A stretch of 12,045 bases of DNA, from NCBI GenBank assembly GCA_030044475.1, contig JASHVP010000012.1:1-12045 (forward strand), given 5' to 3'. This DNA is from Thermoplasmata archaeon (GTDB taxonomy: Archaea > Thermoplasmatota > Thermoplasmata > Lutacidiplasmatales > UBA184). Made by a program: the position numbers and the translations under genes. The notes beneath the pieces are model-generated. The model made no database searches. It had not been told where the DNA came from and saw nothing but the letters and a program-made list of their open reading frames with translations. Positions within the stretch are counted from its first letter, which is position 1, and each line of letters begins with the position of its first letter. Below, in pieces: positions 1 through 4,886 of the stretch.

Positions 1-22
1 GTCAGGTTCCGCCAAGCCGCCG

Positions 23-334
23 GTGAGCCGGGCCGTCGAGAGCGCCTTCACGAAGGTCTGGGGCGACGAGCATGTCGTGGCCCTGATCGCCCTCAAGGTC
101 GAGACGTCCGAGGCCGACACCGTCGCGACCGAGGTCGCCCGGTTCTCCGAGGTCGAGGACGTCTTCCTCGTCACCGGGGACACCGACATCTTCCTCAAGG
201 TCCGCTTCCCGCACTACGAGGAGCTGAAGGACTTCGTCCTGCACCGGCTCCCGGCGGTCCACGGCATCCGGGAAACGAAGACGCTGCTCGTCGTCACGGC
301 CTACAAGGAGGCGGGGGAGACCCACCGCGCATGA
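23..334 (+). CDS. Lrp/AsnC effector-domain (RAM) protein, possibly 5'-truncated by window edge
   Basis: Small protein that is almost entirely one Lrp/AsnC ligand-binding (RAM) domain. The hydrophobic first strand starts near residue 17 (HVVALIALKVE), followed by a helix, the typical VEDVFLVTGDTDIFLKV strand-turn-strand around residues 44-60, a second helix, and a last strand ending in KTLLVVTAY. This is the classic beta-alpha-beta-beta-alpha-beta order. No helix-turn-helix DNA-binding domain is visible, so it is either a stand-alone RAM protein, a family known to bind amino acids or pair with full-length Lrp regulators, or the C-terminal part of a longer regulator. The frame stays open to the left edge and no Shine-Dalgarno site precedes the GTG used here, so the true start may lie outside the window. 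The last 4 bp overlap the next gene (ATGA), suggesting translational coupling. The ligand cannot be read from the sequence. Confidence 0.8.
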   Translation: MSRAVESAFTKVWGDEHVVALIALKVETSEADTVATEVARFSEVEDVFLVTGDTDIFLKVRFPHYEELKDFVLHRLPAVHGIRETKTLLVVTAYKEAGETHRA

Positions 335-648
335 CCGCTCCCGCGTCCACGCCGGCCTCCGGCGCCGTCGCCCCGGCGTCCTCTCCCGAACCGGAACCGG
401 ACGGCACCGGCCTCGCGCGGGTGGTGGCGTCGCTCGCGGAGCTGGCGGACGACGCGTCGGTTCCCCGGAATGTCCGCCGGGTCGCGCAGAACGCCCGCGC
501 CGAACTGGAGAAGCCGCGCGCGGCTTTGGATGTGCGGATCGCCGGGGCGATCTCGTTGCTCGACGATCTGGCGAACGACCCGAACTTGCCGACCCACGGC
601 CGCACGGCGATCTGGTCGATCGTCTCCCGCCTGGAGAGCCTGCCGTGA
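331..648 (+). CDS. UPF0147 family protein
   Basis: Protein of 105 residues. From about residue 27 it matches the archaeal UPF0147 family: a short all-helical protein with the hallmarks SVPRNVRRVAQNA and LDVRIAGAISLLDDLANDPN, ending in a conserved RTAIWSIVSRLESL helix. The molecular function of this family is not established. The first 26 residues are an Ala/Pro/Ser/Glu-rich, probably disordered extension not usual for the family, whose members are generally about 80-90 residues. The ATG at 331 overlaps the stop of the upstream RAM-domain gene by 4 bp, which favours this start. An internal GTG near 421 would give a family-length protein but lacks that coupling. Purine-rich AAGGAGG at 304-310 lies rather far upstream to act as a classical ribosome site. 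A tRNA gene begins 59 bp downstream. Confidence 0.88.
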   Translation: MTAPASTPASGAVAPASSPEPEPDGTGLARVVASLAELADDASVPRNVRRVAQNARAELEKPRAALDVRIAGAISLLDDLANDPNLPTHGRTAIWSIVSRLESLP

Positions 649-665
649 CGTTCGCCCTCAGCAGG

Positions 666-673
666 TTGAAATA
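666..673 (+). promoter_or_regulatory. possible weak TATA box for tRNA-Lys
   Basis: The AT-rich octamer TTGAAATA is the only A/T run in the gap between the UPF0147 gene and the tRNA. At about 30 nt spacing it would place transcription start near 696, roughly 12 nt before the mature tRNA. The match to an archaeal TATA box is weak, and read-through from the upstream genes is an alternative. A perfect 6-bp inverted repeat (TCCGAG/CTCGGA, loop TCG) at 685-699 lies between this box and the tRNA. Confidence 0.35.
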
Positions 674-729
674 CGCCGCCCGCGTCCGAGTCGCTCGGAG
701 CGGGATCGGGCCCGTAGCTCAGTTCGGTC

Positions 730-758
730 GGCCGTCGGCCGCCGCCGGCGGCCCGGAA
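730..758 (+). other. predicted tRNA intron 1, in the D-loop (after position 20a)
   Basis: This 29-nt insertion in the D-loop folds as an archaeal bulge-helix-bulge. The 5' bulge is T728 C729 G730. A 4-bp central helix pairs 724-727 (TCGG) with 753-756 (CCGG), including one G-U pair. The 3' bulge is A757-A759. The intron helix pairs 731-738 with 745-752 (8 bp, one G-U) around a 6-nt loop. Cutting after the second base of each bulge gives exactly 730-758. A boundary one base to the right is also possible because of the A run at 757-760. Boundaries are inferred from folding by eye. Confidence 0.8.
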
Positions 759-798
759 AAGAGCATCTGGCTTTTAACCAGGTGGTCGGGGGTTCGAA

Positions 799-827
799 CG
801 AGCGGTCCCTTCGGGACCCTCCGGCAC
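799..827 (+). other. predicted tRNA intron 2, in the T-loop (between positions 59 and 60)
   Basis: The T-loop is interrupted after TTCGAA, and the T-stem's 3' strand CCCCC only resumes at 829. The insertion folds into a hairpin: 800-802 pairs with 819-821, C803 is bulged, and 804-809 (GGTCCC) pairs with 813-818 (GGGACC) around a TTC loop. A bulge-helix-bulge-like frame places 3-nt bulges at 797-799 and 826-828. The 4-position central helix 793-796/822-825 has one mismatch (T793-C825), so the motif is relaxed. Removal of 799-827 leaves the standard T-loop TTCGAAT. Removing 798-826 or 800-828 also gives an acceptable loop. Confidence 0.8.
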
Positions 828-852
828 TCCCCCCGGGCCCGTCCGTCTCCCC

Positions 853-858
853 GGAGGT
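853..858 (+). promoter_or_regulatory. Shine-Dalgarno site of rpoH, inside the tRNA-Lys 3' trailer
   Basis: GGAGGT lies 4 nt before the GTG at 863 and fixes that GTG as the rpoH start. It starts only 12 nt after the tRNA discriminator base, so 3'-end cutting of the tRNA would release an rpoH message with a leader of about 21 nt that still carries this site. Confidence 0.8.
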
Positions 859-862
859 CGCC

Positions 863-1198
863 GTGACCCCGAGCCCGTCCCGCCGGTCGCGCGCGAAGTC
901 GGCGAAGTCGCCCCCGCCCACGCCGCGCCCGTTCGTCGCCCACCACCTCGCCCCGCCCCACGAGGTCCTCGGCGAGGACGAGTCGAAGCGGGTGCTCGAG
1001 CAGCTCGGCACCCCCAGCGAACGGCTCCCGAAGATCCTGGTGAACGACCCCGGCCTGCAGACCGACCCGAAGTACGCGACGCTCAAGGAGTCCGGCGAGC
1101 CGCTGGTCGGCCGCCTCGTCCGCGTGCGCCGCCCGAGCGCGACCGCCGGCGAGGCGATCGCGTACCGCCTCATCGTCGCCTCCGCAGGGGGCGACTGA
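863..1198 (+). CDS. rpoH: DNA-directed RNA polymerase subunit H (RpoH, Rpb5 C-terminal type)
   Basis: Small RNAP subunit of 111 residues, homologous to the C-terminal domain of eukaryotic Rpb5. It sits in the lower jaw of the polymerase near incoming DNA and helps assembly and initiation. The family signature is clear: HHLAPPHEVLGEDE followed by LEQLG, then LPKILVNDP, and at the end SATAGEAIAYRLIV. Archaeal RpoH is usually about 75-85 residues. Here roughly 25 extra N-terminal residues rich in Ser, Pro, Arg and Lys precede the conserved domain and look disordered and basic. The GTG start is supported by the GGAGGT site, and no other ATG or GTG lies between it and the conserved domain. First gene of the RNAP operon; rpoB follows after 7 nt. 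Confidence 0.93.
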   Translation: MTPSPSRRSRAKSAKSPPPTPRPFVAHHLAPPHEVLGEDESKRVLEQLGTPSERLPKILVNDPGLQTDPKYATLKESGEPLVGRLVRVRRPSATAGEAIAYRLIVASAGGD

Positions 1199-1205
1199 CG
1201 GATCC

Positions 1206-4200
1206 ATGCGCGAGATCGTGGACGCCTTCTTCCGCGAGCGGTCGATCGTCAACCACCACCTGGCGAGCTTCAACGACTTCCTGCCGACGAAGGACAACCC
1301 GAACTCCCGGATGCAGCGCATCGTCGACGAGGCGCGCGTCAGCGAGGAGTCGGCCGAGCGCGGGGTCATCCGGCTCGACGTCCAGAAGACGAAGAGCTCG
1401 ATCTACGTCCGCGTCGGACGCCGCCGGGACGCCCGCGGGAACGTCAACCCGTCCGCCGAGCCGACGATCTTCATCGGGGCACCGTTCGTCAAGGAGCCGG
1501 TCGGGTCGAAGCCGACGCTGACGCCGATGGAGGCGCGGCTGCGCAACCTGACGTACCAGGCGCCGATCTACCTCAAGGTCACCGTCGTCGAGAACGGGGT
1601 GGAGCGCGCGCCGGAGGACGTCCACATCGGCGACCTCCCGATCATGGTCAAGAGCCGCCCGTGCAACCTGAACCGGTACAAGATCACCGAGGACGACCAG
1701 ATCTGGCTCTCGGACGACGAGTACCGGGCCAAGCTCGTCGAGTACGGCGAGGACCCGCTCGACCCCGGCGGGTACTGCATCATCGGCGGAACGGAGCGGG
1801 TCATCATCAGCCTCGAGGACCTCGCGCCGAACCGGATCTTCGCCGAGTACAACGAGCGGTACGGCACGCCGATCGAGAGCGCCAAGGTGTTCAGCCAGCG
1901 CGGCGGCTACCGGTCGCTCACCGTCGTCGAGAAGAAGAAGGACGGCGTCCTCCAGGTCTCCGTCCCGACCGCGAGCGGGCAGATCCCGCTCGTCATCCTG
2001 ATGCGCGCGCTCGGGATGAAGAACGACGAAGAGATCTTCCAGGCGGTCCTCGGCGAGCTGCTCCCGCTGGACGAACCGTTCGTCCAGACGATGAAGCACC
2101 TCCTGAACGTCAATCTGGAGGAGTGCCTCTCGAAGAAGCTCTACCCGCCCGAGGGCGTCCTCACCACCGAGGACGCGCTGATCTTCCTCGAGAAGAAGTT
2201 CGCGACGGGGCAGGCGAAGGAGTACCGCCAGCGGAAGGTCGACGGGATCCTCGACCGGTCGCTCCTCCCCCACCTCGGCGACACGAAGCAGGACCGGCTG
2301 AAGAAGGCGCTCTACCTCGCGCGGATGGCGCGCACGGTGCTCGAGCTCCACCTCAAGGTCCGGGGCGAGGACGACAAGGACCACTACGCGAACAAGCGAC
2401 TGAAGCTCGCCGGCGACCTGATGGAGGACCTGTTCCGGGTCGCCTTCTCGCTGCTGCTGAAGGACCTGAAGTACCAGCTCGAACGGTCGTTCGCCCGCAA
2501 GAAGGACCTGCGCATCGCGAGCGCGATCCGGCCGGACCTCCTCACGCAGCGGCTCGTCCACGCGCTCGCGACGGGGAACTGGGTCGGCGGCCGCGCCGGG
2601 GTGAGCCAGGTGCTCGACCGGACGAGCCACATGTCGACGATCAGCCACCTGCGCCGCGTGACGAGCCCGCTCACGCGCAGCCAACCGCACTTCGAGGCGC
2701 GCGACCTCCACCCGACGCAATGGGGCCGGCTCTGTCCGAACGAGACGCCCGAGGGCCAGAACTGCGGCCTGGTGAAGAACTACGCCCTCTGCGTCGACGT
2801 CTCCGAGGGGGCGGACGAGGAGGAGGTCACCCTCATCCTCCGCGACCTGAACACCCGCGAGATCGGCCCCGAGGTGTTCCAGGAGGCGGCCGCCCCGAAG
2901 GGGAAGCGGGCCGCCCGGGTCTACGTGAACGGGAACCTGGTCGGGCTCCACTCCCAGCCGCTCGACCTGGTGAAGGAGATCCGAGATCGCCGGCGGACGG
3001 GGACCCTCTCCCCCACGCTCGCCGACAAGACCTACGAGATCAACGTCCGCTACGACGACGAGATGAACGAGGTCATCGTCCATTGCGACTCCGGCCGGCT
3101 CCGCCGGCCGCTGATCGTCGTGAAGGGCGGGGTCCCGCGCGTCTCGCGCTCCGACCTCGACGAGCTCTCGCGCGGCACGCTCGCCTTCTCCGACCTGATC
3201 CGCCAGGGGAAGATCGAGTGGGTCGACGCCGAAGAGGAGGAGGACGCGCTCATCGCGCTCGACCCGTTCGTCCCGCCCGACCGGTGCCCGAATTGCACCA
3301 AGGCGCTGAGCCGCAGCGACATCCGGTGGATGTCGATGGGCGACCGCCGCGACCAGGCGGTCGTCGAGTGCGGCTTCTGCAAGACGGAGTTCCCGACGTC
3401 CGACCTCGTCACCGAGCGGCACAGCCACCTCGAGATCGACCCGAACCTGATGCTGGGCGTCTGCACCGGATTGATCCCGTATCCCGAGCACAACTCGGCG
3501 CCGCGCAACACGATGGGCTCCGGGATGGCGAAGCAGGCGCTCGGCGTCGAGTCGGTCAACTACCGCCGGCGGCCGGACACCCGGGGCCACCTGCTCCACT
3601 ACCCGCAGGCCCCCCTGCTCCAGACGCAGACGATGCGCTACGTCCACTTCACCGAGCGGCCGGCGGGCCAGAACTTCGTCGTCGCCGTCCTCTCCTACGA
3701 GGGGTACAACATGCAGGACGCCCTCGTCTTCTCGAAGGGCGCGATCGACCGGGGGCTCGGCCGCTCGTCGTTCTTCCGGACCTACCGCGGGGAGGAGCGG
3801 AAGTACCCCGGGGGGCAGGAGGACCGGTTCGAGATCCCCCGGCCGGACGTGGCCGGGGCGCGCGTCGACACCGCCTACCGGAACCTCGGCGAGGATGGCC
3901 TGATCTTCCCGGAGCTCGAGGTCGCCGAGGGCGACGTGCTCGTCGGCAAGACGAGCCCGCCCCGCTTCCTCGAGGAGAAGACCGACCTCCTGACGCCGCA
4001 GAAGCGCCGCGAGACGAGCGTCACGGTCCGCTTCGGCGAGTCCGGCTGGGTCGACAACGTCATCCTGACCGAGGGCGAGAATATCTCGAAGCTCGTCAAG
4101 GTGAAGGTCCGCAACCAGCGGATCCCCGAGCTCGGCGACAAGTTCGCCAGCCGGCACGGCCAGAAGGGGGTCATCGGGCTGCTCGTGCCGCCGGAGAACC

Positions 4201-4877
4201 TCCCGTTCACCCGGGACGGGATCACCCCGGACCTGCTGATCAACCCGCACGCGATCCCGTCGCGCATGACCGTCGCCCACGTCCTCGAGATGCTGGGCGG
4301 CAAGGTCGGCGCGCTCGAGGGGCGCACCATCGACGGCACGGCGTTCTCCGGCGCGCGGGAGGAGGCGCTCCGCGAGGGCCTGAAGTCGCTCGGCTTCCAT
4401 CCGTCCGGGCGCGAGACGCTCTACGACGGGCTCACCGGCCGCCGGTTCGAGGCGGAGATCTTCGTCGGCGTGATCTACTACCAGAAGCTCCACCACATGG
4501 TCGCGGGCAAGATGCACATGCGCTCGCGCGGGCCGGTGCAGATCCTGACCCGCCAGCCGACGGAGGGGCGCTCCCGCCAGGGCGGTCTCCGGTTCGGGGA
4601 GATGGAGCGCGACTGCCTGATCGGCCACGGGGTGGCGATGGTGATCAAGGACCGCCTGCTCGACGAATCGGACGGCACGATCCAGTACGTCTGCGGCAAC
4701 CCGGAGTGCGGGCACATCGCGATCCCCGACACGCGAGCGAGCTCGCTCCGCTGCCCGAGCTGCGGGAACACGTCGTCGATCTACCCGGTCGAGATGAGCT
4801 ACTCGTTCAAGCTCCTGCTCGAGGAGCTGATCAGCCTCGGCGTGATCATGCGGCTCCAGCTGGAGGAGATGCGGTAA
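1206..4877 (+). CDS. rpoB: DNA-directed RNA polymerase subunit B (RpoB, unsplit)
   Basis: Second-largest catalytic subunit of archaeal RNAP (Rpb2/bacterial beta homologue), 1223 residues, with B'' and B' in one chain. It forms the protrusion, lobe, fork, external, hybrid-binding, wall and anchor domains. Visible hallmarks are DDKDHYANKRLKLAGDL (lobe/protrusion region), RRVTSPLTRSQPHFEARDLH and WGRLCPNETPEGQNCGL (fork), LSYEGYNMQDALVFSK and GDKFASRHGQKGVIG (hybrid-binding region), and a C-terminal zinc site C1163, C1168, C1183, C1186 before a clamp segment ending in LQLEEM. An additional CPNC...CGFC group (C694, C697, C722, C725) lies just before the conserved HSHLEIDPNL segment and looks like an inserted zinc ribbon. 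The ATG follows rpoH by 7 nt with only a weak purine-rich upstream sequence, so coupling to rpoH is likely. rpoA1 starts 9 nt after the stop. Confidence 0.98.
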   Translation: MREIVDAFFRERSIVNHHLASFNDFLPTKDNPNSRMQRIVDEARVSEESAERGVIRLDVQKTKSSIYVRVGRRRDARGNVNPSAEPTIFIGAPFVKEPVGSKPTLTPMEARLRNLTYQAPIYLKVTVVENGVERAPEDVHIGDLPIMVKSRPCNLNRYKITEDDQIWLSDDEYRAKLVEYGEDPLDPGGYCIIGGTERVIISLEDLAPNRIFAEYNERYGTPIESAKVFSQRGGYRSLTVVEKKKDGVLQVSVPTASGQIPLVILMRALGMKNDEEIFQAVLGELLPLDEPFVQTMKHLLNVNLEECLSKKLYPPEGVLTTEDALIFLEKKFATGQAKEYRQRKVDGILDRSLLPHLGDTKQDRLKKALYLARMARTVLELHLKVRGEDDKDHYANKRLKLAGDLMEDLFRVAFSLLLKDLKYQLERSFARKKDLRIASAIRPDLLTQRLVHALATGNWVGGRAGVSQVLDRTSHMSTISHLRRVTSPLTRSQPHFEARDLHPTQWGRLCPNETPEGQNCGLVKNYALCVDVSEGADEEEVTLILRDLNTREIGPEVFQEAAAPKGKRAARVYVNGNLVGLHSQPLDLVKEIRDRRRTGTLSPTLADKTYEINVRYDDEMNEVIVHCDSGRLRRPLIVVKGGVPRVSRSDLDELSRGTLAFSDLIRQGKIEWVDAEEEEDALIALDPFVPPDRCPNCTKALSRSDIRWMSMGDRRDQAVVECGFCKTEFPTSDLVTERHSHLEIDPNLMLGVCTGLIPYPEHNSAPRNTMGSGMAKQALGVESVNYRRRPDTRGHLLHYPQAPLLQTQTMRYVHFTERPAGQNFVVAVLSYEGYNMQDALVFSKGAIDRGLGRSSFFRTYRGEERKYPGGQEDRFEIPRPDVAGARVDTAYRNLGEDGLIFPELEVAEGDVLVGKTSPPRFLEEKTDLLTPQKRRETSVTVRFGESGWVDNVILTEGENISKLVKVKVRNQRIPELGDKFASRHGQKGVIGLLVPPENLPFTRDGITPDLLINPHAIPSRMTVAHVLEMLGGKVGALEGRTIDGTAFSGAREEALREGLKSLGFHPSGRETLYDGLTGRRFEAEIFVGVIYYQKLHHMVAGKMHMRSRGPVQILTRQPTEGRSRQGGLRFGEMERDCLIGHGVAMVIKDRLLDESDGTIQYVCGNPECGHIAIPDTRASSLRCPSCGNTSSIYPVEMSYSFKLLLEELISLGVIMRLQLEEMR

Positions 4878-4886
4878 GGAGGGTCC

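Larger units (their letters stand above)
708..841 (+). tRNA. tRNA-Lys (anticodon UUU) with two non-canonical introns
   Basis: The cloverleaf can be written out base by base. The acceptor stem is GGGCCCG (708-714) with CGGGCCC (834-840), all seven pairs Watson-Crick. The D-stem is GCTC (717-720) with GAGC (761-764). The anticodon arm is TCTGG (766-770), loop CTTTTAA (771-777), CCAGG (778-782), giving anticodon TTT at 773-775. The variable loop is TGGTC, and the T-stem GGGGG (788-792) pairs with CCCCC (829-833). The discriminator is G841, usual for archaeal tRNA-Lys, and CCA is not encoded. As written the D-loop is 40 nt and the T-loop 36 nt. Both become normal if 29 nt is removed from each (730-758 and 799-827), leaving a 76-nt tRNA with D-loop AGTTCGGTCAA and T-loop TTCGAAT. 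It sits 59 bp after the UPF0147 gene and 21 bp before the rpoH start, all on the same strand. Confidence 0.93.

Noticed and set aside
771..780. CTTTTAACCA as a TATA box for rpoH, since it resembles the 16S promoter box
   Set aside because: This is the anticodon loop and adjoining stem of tRNA-Lys, where the sequence is dictated by tRNA structure; its predicted start site would fall inside the tRNA.
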